From positions 558,001 to 622,000 of the forward strand of contig NW_024468909.1 of the NCBI RefSeq assembly GCF_011745365.1: a stretch of 64,000 bases of DNA, given 5' to 3'. The notes under the pieces were generated by a model, which saw only the letters and a list, made by a program, of their open reading frames with translations, was not told the DNA's origin and did not search any database. Every line of letters starts with the position of its first letter. The first letter of the stretch is position 1. Made by a program: the position numbers and the translations under genes. Source of the DNA: Cryphonectria parasitica EP155. Its lineage: Eukaryota; Ascomycota; Sordariomycetes; Diaporthales; Cryphonectriaceae. Shown in pieces: positions 12,301 through 23,600 of the stretch.

Positions 12301-12945
12301 GGCCTCCAGCCGCGGCTGCTCCGGGACGTTGTCTCCCCATCTGCACTGCAGCACGTAGTGCAGGGGCGGCGAGCTCCACGGGTCGATACGCCATGTTTGC
12401 AGCAGTATGGGTCGATCTTGAAGAATACTTCGAATGCGCTTGCAATCAAACGCATCGATGGCCTGTTGGAGGGCTGCGACCTGGCGTTCCTGATTCGATA
12501 GACTCTGTCTTCCTTCTGCTGCAGACGAGAGAGATGCGTCTGAGGCTGGCCGTAGCAAATATGGGCTTTCTGACATTTCGGAATTTGCTAGGGATCGAGG
12601 CACTGAGATCGAGGCTGGCCAGTCGGTGGCATCATGTGATTTTAACGCCGGCGCAATACTGGGATCCATACTGACGAAAGCTTGTGCGACTTGTTCCTTA
12701 CTGACAATTGAACTTGTTTCGTTTCTAAGGCCATTCGTTATGATGTCTAGCGATCTATAAGGATGGCTCTCAAGAGTATCGCCAAGACTTGAGCCGAGCA
12801 TAGTAAAAGCCCTGCAGGAGGCTGGGCGAGATCTGTTGCCCAGGATGGCGTTTGCATCCTGCGCGGACACAGGCTGCCATCGTCTCCGTGAAGCCCCTGT
12901 CAGTCTATGCATGCCGCTTGAGTTTCCAGCTCCGATGATCAGCAT
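9322..12945 (-). CDS. ankyrin-repeat protein with CorA-like C-terminal domain
   Basis: Seven exons by my reading: 12945-11635, 11561-11385, 11331-10375, 10280-9993, 9904-9770, 9698-9596 and 9515-9322, about 1054 residues in frame. The N-terminal part has about three ankyrin repeats (SSPPLHYVLQC, GCTALHLAVDFE, DGSTPLRCAILSH). Next come CWIHFPATNFQWLQTAM and SQIWIWRVKG, motifs I know from fungal CorA/ZntB-like proteins. Then follow a long charged coiled coil (YKRCIGQTARTFKDAIRKE onward), LLDLRQRQVNAEGVVN, and a first membrane segment IFVVFTAATVVFTPLSWIS. A second membrane segment, MAASVVLILLCLLGWRWY, precedes a basic tail. The GMN selectivity motif of true CorA channels is not seen after the first membrane helix (SLMALDI instead), so Mg2+ transport is doubtful. 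The start is uncertain; 12945 is the first ATG after an in-frame stop. Confidence 0.8.
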
Positions 12946-14673
12946 CAGCTGCAACTCTCCCTCTGCAGGTCCAGCCTGAGAAATCAAGGGGCAAACCTTG
13001 CTCACTCGACCTTTGCGCCCTACTGGTGTACAGCCTCGTGTGAAGAAGAGACATATTTGCTGGCATTGCTGTACTACCACAGAGGGGCGGTTCAACTCTG
13101 ACAAGGAGGTAAAGGTCGTGTCACCAACTTTGTAGAAGGCATGCAATGGCTGAGAAAGAAAAGCCTGACAGTCCCGTCACCTCAGTGAGAATCAGACGGG
13201 AGCGAGAATGGCGAGGATAGTCGTTCTTTTATAAAAGAAGGTATGTTCTGACCAGCCCTTCCCCACGGAGAAGGAGTGGGGGGGGGGGGTTGTTATGACA
13301 GGAAGTCTAGGATAGGTTAGCTCTCCACTGATGACACTGGCTTGCTTGCATGGCCAATGGTTGAGGCTCCTACTATGGAAAGCCCGGAGGGTGAACCACA
13401 GCAGCTGAGCCGCTCTTGTCTATGTCCAGCAAGTGAGCAGGCATGGGCTGCTTGTCTGCTTTTCATAACCTTTTGACTGCTGACGTGCAGAAGATAAGGA
13501 GAAGGAAAGACACTTGCATGTCGGTGAGAACACCAACGTCAGGAGACATAGATTTAGAGGAGTAATTAATTCGTAAAGAAATTGAGAAGTGCTAAGCAGA
13601 GGTCATCAGAATCTCGGTGCAGATGAAGAGTGGACCCCCTGAAACTTCGCATGGGTACCGCCCTTGTGGGCCCTGAACCGCTCCCGAGACGCCGGGTTCA
13701 GCGATGGACGGAGGGGCTCGCCTGTAGTGATGCTATGGTGTTACTGTACTAACTACTGTGTAGGGTGGTATCTGCCCTAGGAAGGCAGGCCGGGGGTGTT
13801 GGGGCTTGTGGCGGTCCAGAAGGGGGGCGGGGGACAGAACTTACAGTATCTCCAAAAAGCTACTTGGGCAGATACCACGACAACTCCCTACAGGGCCATA
13901 GTGATGCCAAGTACTGCAACAGCACAGCACAATGTACCTCCAAAACCCAGTGCTCCCTCATCTCGGCCAGAACGGGAAGTATGCTCGAGCTCAACAACCG
14001 TTCAACCGTTCGCCAACTTACACGTCGACCCCAATTTGGAGCTTCACCTTTTTTTTTTTTTCGTCTTCTTTCTACTCTCTGCACCAGACCCCCCTGGCAC
14101 CAATATTCATCACCCTTTCGGCCCTCGCGACCGGACAGTGCTCTGTCACTTATGTACTGCCGCAGCGTCAATTCTATTTCTTGTTCCATACTGGATCCTT
14201 CCCGCTAGCACCGCTGACTGTGATTACAAACGGGTGGCGCGCCCCCTGTTGGTGGATGACGGAAACGTAACTGCGGACCAACATCGCATCGCACTCTCGG
14301 TCCAAGCATATACAGTACCTACATTAGTCTCTGCGGATTTCCGTAACCCACAACCTCCTTGCGACGACCACCGTACTACCTGCCTGCATGGTTCACGATC
14401 GCATTACCAGCTCTCCTCCGCCTGCTTCCGCCTGCTTCCGCTGTTTCCTCACGAGAACTGTTGCTGCCCTTCAACACCCGTTCGAGAGAAGTCCCTCAAT
14501 GGAAGATGCCAGCGATCCAGCCCTGTTCATGTAGGTCGGCCCGAGGCGGATCTTTCGGAGAGCCGGCTCGAGACGAGACACGAGGATACTGACAGTCTCT
14601 TTACCTCCCAGATAGCAGAACGGCACGCGCCAGGTAGAGCGTCGCTGCCTCTGGCCACCACCACATCGACGAC
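12946..14673. promoter_or_regulatory. divergent intergenic region, ankyrin-CorA gene and FMP27
   Basis: These 1.7 kb should hold two promoters and a long FMP27 leader. They contain a run of 12 G at 13278-13289, a T-run near 14050-14062 and a short direct repeat of GCCTGCTTCC near 14420. An open frame at about 13796-14686 overlaps the FMP27 start but has non-protein composition. Confidence 0.5.
13278..13289. repeat. poly-G tract (12 nt)
   Basis: Twelve consecutive G in the intergenic region upstream of the ankyrin-CorA gene. Run length may be affected by sequencing error. Confidence 0.8.
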
Positions 14674-17600
14674 ATGGCCCTCCTGAACCCCTCCTTCATC
14701 TTCGGCGTCTTCGTCGTCCTCTACTTATCCTCCTTTGTCCTCTTCGCCGTCATCCGCTTCCTGACCGGCCTCTCCATCCAGCGCATTGGCTACTTCTCCC
14801 TACGCCGCCTCGCATATGTCCCCAAGGATGGGATCAAGATCGAGATCAGGGGCCTGGGCCTCAACGTCCACAGGCCGACCTTTGCCCAGCCCACATGGCT
14901 CAGCGTTGTCGTCAGCGAGCTCGTCGTCACTGTCGACATCCACGAGCTCGAGGCCAGCAGGATCTCCGGGACGGCAGCAGTCGATCCTGACGACCCGGCG
15001 GTCTATAACAAGGGACAGGACACCCGCTCGTCGTCGCCGCCGTCGGCGTTGAACCCGCCCAAAACCCCGATAGCCCGGCGTCCGACCAATACGCAGAAGC
15101 GCAGCGAGACGTGGAAGCAGCTCACGCGCATCAAGGAGCGCATCAAGAAGCTACACAGGAATGTCAATTGGCTGCGCATGGTGGATGTTGTAGCCACCAA
15201 TTCGACCGTCAACATCGTGGGTGTGGGCAATGTACAGTTTGGCAGCGTCACCGTTGCTGTCGACACCCGGCGCAAGATGGTCGACCGGGCCCGCTTCTTT
15301 TGGGCCTCAGGACCAAGAAAGGGGTATGGGAAACGCCAGGCCGAATGGATCATGACAGTCCGGAGTGTGCTCTTCACCCCCCTCGGTGCCGAGTCACTCG
15401 AGGTCCTCGACAACCTCACGTTGAACGTGCACGGGTTCCTGTACGAGACCCGCGACGGCCTGCGGGAGGCTTCCATCGCCCTGAAGCTGGGCCGTGTCCA
15501 CGTACCTCTGGATGAGGTTCTCGACTCGATCAAGAGGGCCCGGGAGAGCAAGATGGCGGCCGCCTCTACCTCTCCTCCCCTGCAGGAGCCGATGGAGGAG
15601 TACGTCGACAAGGTTATACAAGAGATGGATCATCCGGGCAGCACCGACGAGCAGCTCATGCAGACGGTCTCCGATTCCAAGGAGTTTGTGAGCTCGATAC
15701 TCCGCGGCATAAAGGAGGTGCAGTTTGCCGTCAGCTTTGTTGCGTTGACAAAAAAGATCGAGGCTGTCAAGACCGCCGGTCCGCCCGTCATTCTCAACGC
15801 ATCCATGAAAGAGGTCGGCATCGATCTCCACCGACTGGACCCAAAGTCTCCGGCACATAGGATGTACTTCCCTTCCAAGGACCTTGCGCACGAGGCCTTA
15901 CTTGCTGCGCTATCGATCTCGATAGGGCTGGATGACGGACACGGAAGTCCACAGCGCCTGATGTACGTGCCCATGGCGACTACGACCGTCAGGACCACCT
16001 TGCCCTCCAAGACTGTGGAGATCTCTGGAACCAGCGACCCAGAGCAGAGGAACGCCAATATCTTGTTCGCCAACTCTGTGGTGACCTCTCCTTCGGTGGA
16101 TCTGGACCCAAAGCATCTTCCGCTGTTGCTTGCCATGATGCGGCCTAGGCCAAAGGGTGGGAGCCCACAGCCACCTCGAGAGCGGCATGGGCTCATCTCA
16201 AGACTGCTTCCGAAAGCCAACATCAAATTCTCCATGCACGAACCCGTACTTCGAATTGCATTGCCGCCCGTCAAGAAGGACGCGGATCCTGATGACTTCG
16301 ACTTAATCATCTCCTCCATATCGTCAATATCCCTCGACGCGGAGTCGTTCCATTCAACCGTGGAGGAGCTTCATTATTCCTTAGCTTCCAACCTGAGGGT
16401 GCAGTCTCATAATCTCTATTATCAGACGTCGGGAGGCGAGCGGTTCGACCTTGTAGAGACGGAATCGTTCGACCTCAAGGTCAACCTGAGCGCATCTCCC
16501 GACGTGCAAGTCGTTGCTGCTGGCAACCTACAGACATTTTCTATCCGACTGGTTCGCCCTGAGATCACGGATGGGCTGCGACAGATCATCCGGCAACTTC
16601 GTCTCAGGGTAGAGCCGGACAAGCGCGGCTACTCAAAGTCTCAGAAGGAGGGCAACTTCCTACGCAGTTTACCCCCATGGCTCCTGCACTTCAAGCTACA
16701 GGCATCAGATTTCAGCGCCGAGATTGCCGGCATGGACGAGGAGATCTCCAACGAATCAAGGGGGATGTCCTTATGCTTGGAGTCTTGGACTGCCGAGTAT
16801 CGGGCACAAAGACTGGACGGGTTGCCTCGCCGTGGGGCCAGGAAACGCGCGAGCAGTCGTGTCAGCGTGTCTATCGACCCAGACATCATCAAGAACCTCC
16901 CTGCGTCTCCGAGAAAGAAGCATCAGACCCCTGGTGATGGGCGCCGCGTGGCCTTCCATGTTCGTGGCCTGGAGGCCTTTATAGTCGAGTCGGCCGATCG
17001 GTGGGAAGTCGATCCCTTCATCAGGATGCCTCGCTTCGAGGTAGCCTTCTCCACCAACACCGACAACCAAGGACCTGTCTTCCACGTGCACTCCCATGTG
17101 AAGACCTTACTGGTGCAGTATTCTCTGTACCGACATTATGCGATCGGTGTAGCCGTGTCAGTCCTGCGGAAGGCCTTCATGCATGGGAGCGGTGATGTTG
17201 CATCGCCAAACATACCATCAACACCTGCCACGCCGAAGCACAAGAGCTCGGGTTCGCAGTATCTGTCACCCCCCATGCCGGACTTTCCTTTCCAGGAGCC
17301 CGAGGACACCAGTTCTGGCGCTGAGCTCATTGCCATCGACTTTAAGGCGGCCTTTGTGCAAATCAAAGCAGACATGCCGTCAGACCCGCCCATGATGTTG
17401 CATGTTTATAATCTCGAAGCGGGAAGACACCGTTGGTCGTCACCATTCTTCCACACGAAATTAATCAGGCTATACTCGGAGCCCCCCAGGATGCGTGGTG
17501 TGTGGGCCAAGATCATCAGCATCAAGCATGGGCGTCTTGATTATCGAGAATCCCGTCGTAAGATGGCGACTGGCGGGTATCAGGACGAAAAGATGTACGA

Positions 17601-20600
17601 CATTGTGACAGAGGCTGTCAGGGGGGCTGTTCCCCACGAATTTATCGTCAGCAAAGTCTCGGACAACATCACCAATGTCATCAAAGCTGTCGAGCAACTG
17701 CACCACCGCTTCAAGACCGGCACAAACGAGTACATCTTGGACAAGGGCCCAGTGGAGCCCAAGAATGTGCCCAAGGTGTCGTTCAGAACCAAAGCACTGC
17801 TCTTTGAACTGGAGGACGGCGCATTTGAGTGGAAGCTGGGCATGATCTATCGAGCTGGACGCATCGAGCAGATGCAGAGGCAAGCACGGGAGGAAGCCTT
17901 CCGGGTCAAGGTCAAGAAGATCCACGAGGAGGCGAGGAGAGAGACCAGCGTCCGGGCTCGCTCGACAGGGCCAAGAGCTCGCTCAACCCATTCTGGCACG
18001 TCTTGGCGGGGCAGGAGTCAAAGTGCTGACGGCCGTCGGCCACGGTCCTCTAGTGCTGGTCGTGAGCGCGATCGTGCACCGAGATATGATCCGGACAACG
18101 GTTGTGAGATCACTGGACATACCCTGGTCTCCATCGCGGATGCTCGAGCCAGGCTCAACGCACACAATGCCAAGAGCTGGAAGACCCGGATTGATCGCTT
18201 CTATGCCATGGCACGCAATGGCATGAACGACATAAGGAGTACTTTCTGGGGCACAGGCAACGTGCCCGACGATCTCGACGATGGAGAGGACATTCTCGAG
18301 GTACCAGAGCGGGCTGCACTCATGTCCGCCTTGATCCACGACCTACACTTCACCATCGATAAGCCTTCGTTCCCGATGAAGCACCTCCCAGATTTCCTTC
18401 ACAAGGTTGGCAAGGGCATGCCACGCGATATGAAGTATTCTCTCCTCATCCCGATGAACGTGCAAATCAGCATGGGCGAGGCTAAAGTCTCACTGAGAGA
18501 TTACCCCTTACCTCTTTTACACATTCCGTGCCTCAAATCAAGCCAGTCCACCCGCCTGCCTGCCGTATCGTTCAAGACGGACTTTGTGATTGCAGAAGAG
18601 TTCCGCGGCATCGAGTCTACGAGGCGAGTTCGGGTCGATGTCATACCAGCACGAAATACAGAATCTGAAGGAGGGAATGATCGCGGCTTTGCCATTGATG
18701 TTAGACGCACCATTGGCCCCATCAAGTCTTATTCCGACATGACTGTGGATATCAATACGTCGTTGCCAACAAGAATCACCTGGGGTCCGTCCTACCAGCC
18801 GGCCATCCAGGACATGATGATGGTCATAGAGTCCTTTACCAAACCACAACTGGACCCCTCAGAACGCGTTGGTTTCTGGGACAAGATCCGCCTCAACTTC
18901 CACTCGCGCGTGCGCGTCGCCTGGAAAGGGGATGGCGACGTCCATTTCTGCCTCAAGGGGGCAAGAGACCCATATCAAGTCATTGGAAATGGTGCTGGCT
19001 TCATGATGTGCTGGCGAAACGACGTGAGGTGTAACATCCACACCGACGATGATCCAAAGCGCTTCATGATCGTCGACAGCGGCGAGTATGTCCTCGCCAT
19101 TCCTGATTTCAGCCATTACGCGCGCGACACGGTCCGACGCCAAGATGACAACGACAGCGTCCTCAGCGAGGACAGCGTCAAGTCAGGTACTGTCTTCAAG
19201 AAGGTCGTGATGAAGCTGTCAGGGAACGTGCAGTGGATGGCAGGCCTGGTGTTTGAGCAGGCAATCGAGAACGGCAAACGGAGATTCGACTTTCGCCCGC
19301 ACTACGAGGTGAATCTCAAAGCACCGAACTATGCAAAAGCAGGAGAAAATGGACAGCCCTACGATGCCTTCAGGGGTTTCAGGAGCCAGTACATTCACCT
19401 GTCGATCGCAGTGAGGGCCCCCGTCGATCGAGACTGGGCGTCTTCCGAAGTCGAGGCCTCGCGGAGCTACAATGCCGTACATCTCACGCCCCGCTTCTTC
19501 ACTCACTTTTTTGCATGGTGGTCGCTGTTCGGTGGCGCGATGTCGTTGCCTGTCCGGCAGGGCGCCCTGTGGCCTGGACGGGAGAAGAGCAGCAAAAAGT
19601 TTGGGAGACACCTCGCAACCATAAAGTACAACTTGTTATTCGCTCCGCTGTTTCTCAGCCATATCTACAAACACAAGGATGTCGAGGACTACGATGAGAA
19701 TGCGGTGTCTGCCACAGGTGTCAAGGTTCGCTTCGACAGTTTCAAACTCGACATCCACCAGAGGCGCGAGGAATTCAACACCAGTGACAAGAGCCGTAAG
19801 ACGCAGAGCCGGACTACAGGAATGAAGATCCACGCCGCGCAACTGGATCTGGCCTCTGCAGATATCCGTGCTGTCTCTGCTAGCATCAAGGGCACCACGA
19901 CAGAGGCGATCATGAAGAACAACCTCGGCTCGTTGATCACGCAGCAGCAGGAGGACGGCACGGATCTGTCCAAGTTCACCATTCCTGACAATGACTTTAG
20001 CTGGATCGACATGGACGACTTCGTGGAGCTCGATTGGATCTTACCGTCAGAGCCAAACCCGGATACGAAGATCCTTCCCCTAGCTTTCTGTCCCAGGCTC
20101 ACCTACTTCCGACAAACGGATATTGGTGGCGTGATTGCCGGTGATCCCGAAAGAACAAGCCCGTTTGGCTCTGAGCCGACGCACTTGTGCATCATGAGCC
20201 AAGACGACGATCCCCGCCGCGTGCAAGCGCAGCTTGTCCAGCAGCGTCTTGACCAGTTGGATGTGCAGATGCAGAATCATACACGCAAGATTGGCGATGC
20301 AGAGCTGCAGCTGGTCCGGCAAGGCGATGACGATCTCGAGGCGCACAATGCGCTGAATGCGCTCCTGATGCACAGCAGCGTGCTACACGACAAGAAGGAT
20401 TTCCTCGAGAATATGTTGGATCAGATGACGAGTTCTCCCGTCCGCTCCAACGAATCCGGCTCGGAGTTGGGCAGCGGCAAGTCAGATACCTCCGTGGGCT
20501 CTGGAGAGCATTCTATCAATCTCCCCACAAGCGCCGAGTTCGCCAGCGACTTCTTGAACCGCTTCGTCCTACATAATCTGCAGCTCAAGTGGAACAACCT

Positions 20601-23600
20601 GCTGCGGAATATCATCCTGCGGTACATTCATCAAGTCAGCCAGCGCCGTGGCTTCATCTACTACCTCTCTCGGCCAGCGGTCAAGTTTATCTTGGACATT
20701 GTTGAGGAGCAGACCAAGCTGAAGAGCGCAAAGGCGTCCAAGGACTCAGCCAAACATGCCAACAGGACCAACACGAATGGTACCCAAGGGGAGAGGGACG
20801 ACATCCAGGACCGAATCGACAAAATCCTCCAGGACGGGCGGAAGTACGTCAACGCTGACGATGATGCCAAGAGCGCAGCCGACGACGTACCCAACGTCTC
20901 CATGGAAGATCTGACTGGTGGCATCGCTGAAGGCTTTACTCCGCAGAAGAGTTACCATGTCCGACTGATTGCTCCTCAGATCCAGCTCCAAAGCGACAAG
21001 AACACGAACAACGTTGTCATGATCACTAGCAAGGGCATGGAACTGAAGGTCGTCGAGGTGAACGACAAGGAGAGACTGTCCGACTCTGTCAGTGGACTCG
21101 TCCAACGTCGATTCTTGGTCAACATGGACAGCACCCAGTTCTTTGTGACCCACCAGAAGTGGTTCTCTACTCAGCTCCTCTCGATGTACTCGGGCAGCAC
21201 TTATGGGACACCGAGTGGCTCCGCATGGCCGCCTTGGGTGCCAATGGAAGTCATGTCCGACTACCAAACAGATCCTGTCGGCTTCAAGCGTGTGGTGCAG
21301 AAGACTTCTGCCATGCTGCGCTACGACAAATACAACACTCTCCGTCTCAAGTACAATGATGATGTGAACACAGGAGATGGCGCGGATGGCGAGTCAAACG
21401 ATACGAATGCGGAGAAGCGCATGGACAATCTCACGGTCGAGTTCCCGCAAGCGAGAGCAATCTGTAACTCATCACAGTACTACGCCATATATGTCATCGT
21501 GCTCGACTTGCTGATGTACAGCGAGCCCCTGGAGAAGACACGCAGCGAGCGTCTGGAGAAGATCATGCTTGCTTCCGACTTCAGCGACCTCCGGGGCACC
21601 CCCGAGATGGTTATCAAGTTGCAAGAACGGATTCGACAGCTGGAAGACATCAAGTCACACTTCCAGGTCCACTCCAAATACCTCGACAAGCAAGGATGGC
21701 AAGACAGGCTACTGGTCGAGAGAGACCTGGCCGCTTGCGAGGATGAGCTCTTCTTCATGATGAAGGCCATCACAACCTCGCAGAGAAAATACGACTCAAC
21801 ACAGGGCAATGCTCTACTTAAATGGTGCATCTCGGTCAAGGACATTGTGTGGCATCTGGTGCGGGATGCAAACGAGCCGCTGTGCGAGTTCCAGCTCAAG
21901 GACGTGGAGTACGACCGGACTGACAATTCTGACGGGTCCCACATCAACCTGATCCGTGTTGGCAAGGTCCTTGGCTTGAATCTGCTCAACGATGCACTCT
22001 ATCCCGAGATGGTGGCACCGTTCTTCGAGGACCCGCGGACGGCGTCTGTCCCTGAAGGCCAACCCATGGTCACCGTGTATTGGTATATGCTTGAGGCTGT
22101 CGCCGGTATCCCAGTCATGGATCACTTCGAGGTCAACCTCTTCCCCTTAAAGATCCAGCTCGAGCGGGAAATCGGCAAGAAGCTCTTCGAGTATGTATTC
22201 CCAGGCATGGGAGGAGACAAGTTCTCGGCCAATGGCGGGAAGAACGATTCGCCGCTGATGTCCAAGCAAAATGTTCCCGGCGGGGACAATTTGGCCGAGG
22301 AAGAACTGCTGCAAGAACCTATGCGACCCGCTACAGCCATATCAGAGAGGTCTGCGTTCGACCCCGGACAGTTCGAGACCCGCGCTGGGTCCCTTGAACT
22401 GCGGCTGCGGCCGACGCTTACCTCGGACACCAAGATGAGCCCGACTAGGAGCAAGGCGCCCAGTGTTCACTCCAGTGAAAAGTCATCAACGTTTGGCTTC
22501 TTTCGTTCAAGCAAACCTGGGCTGTCCAAGAAGAAGTCCTGGGACTCACTACGCTCAACCAACCTACCACGGGCTGGCGTGAACCGCACAAACACAACCT
22601 TGTCGTCCAAGAATGAGACTAGTTCGGTGAGCTCCGACACGGTCAAGAAGTCTCGATTCGGCCTCCGCAGGTCAGAGAACAAGAATGATGAACCTTCGGA
22701 CGACTTGACCGAGATGATCTCGCGCGCATCCAACTATATGACCTTCTCACATATCAAGCTGCCCTCCGTCGTTCTCTGCCTCAGCTACAAAGGAAAAGGC
22801 GACCGCAACATTGAGGATGTCCATGACTTTGTCTTCCGCCTGCCAACCATCGAGTATCACAACAAGATGTGGTCGAACCTTGATCTCGCTCTCAATTTCA
22901 AGAGTCGTGTGATCAAGGCCCTCATCAGCCACACGGGCGCCATTATTGGCAACAAGTTCAGACATCGACCAAATGTTGCGCAGCAATCCAAACTCCGCGA
23001 GCTTGCCAGCAGCTCGGTCATTATCGCCGCGCCGAGCATGAGCGACAGTCAGAATGGCAGCGGGGACGACTCATCGAGCCTGTTCGGGCACGATTTCTCG
23101 CGCTCGCCACCGCGCTCGATTCAGGAGTCCGGCTCCTCCATCCAGATCCCCCGCAGCAACAGCCGCGGCTCAAGCATCGCATCCAGCGGGAAGTCCATGC
23201 ACAGCAGTCAGCTGCAGGTCACGACCAACTCCACCATCACCGCCCCCAGCTCCGGCGGAGAAAGCTCGCAGAAACCTCTCACACAGATCCCGACCGGCCC
23301 TGTGGTGCCCAGCTTCCAGATGATGCCACCTACACCCAAGGAGCGGTCGCCGTCTGACTCCAGCAACAACAAGTACTCGGGCTTTGGCATCTCCATGCTC
23401 CGCCCTTCCTCCAGCAGCAGCATGCGCTCGTTCAACAGCACGAGTTTCGGTATCAACCAGCGGCGGGGCAGCAATATGAGCTCAGCAGCCTACAGTGCCA
23501 GCAGCGGCTCTCCCGAGCAGGTCGTTAGCCGGTCGCGTACGATGCTTGGTGGGCTCAAGGAGAGGAGCGAGAGCGGTGGTAAGGACGCAGGTGCCTTCTT

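Noticed and set aside
13796..14686. 296-codon open frame overlapping the FMP27 start
   Set aside because: It lacks an ATG start at its upstream end, contains a Phe run from a T-tract, has non-protein composition, and runs out of frame into FMP27. It is most likely leader sequence.
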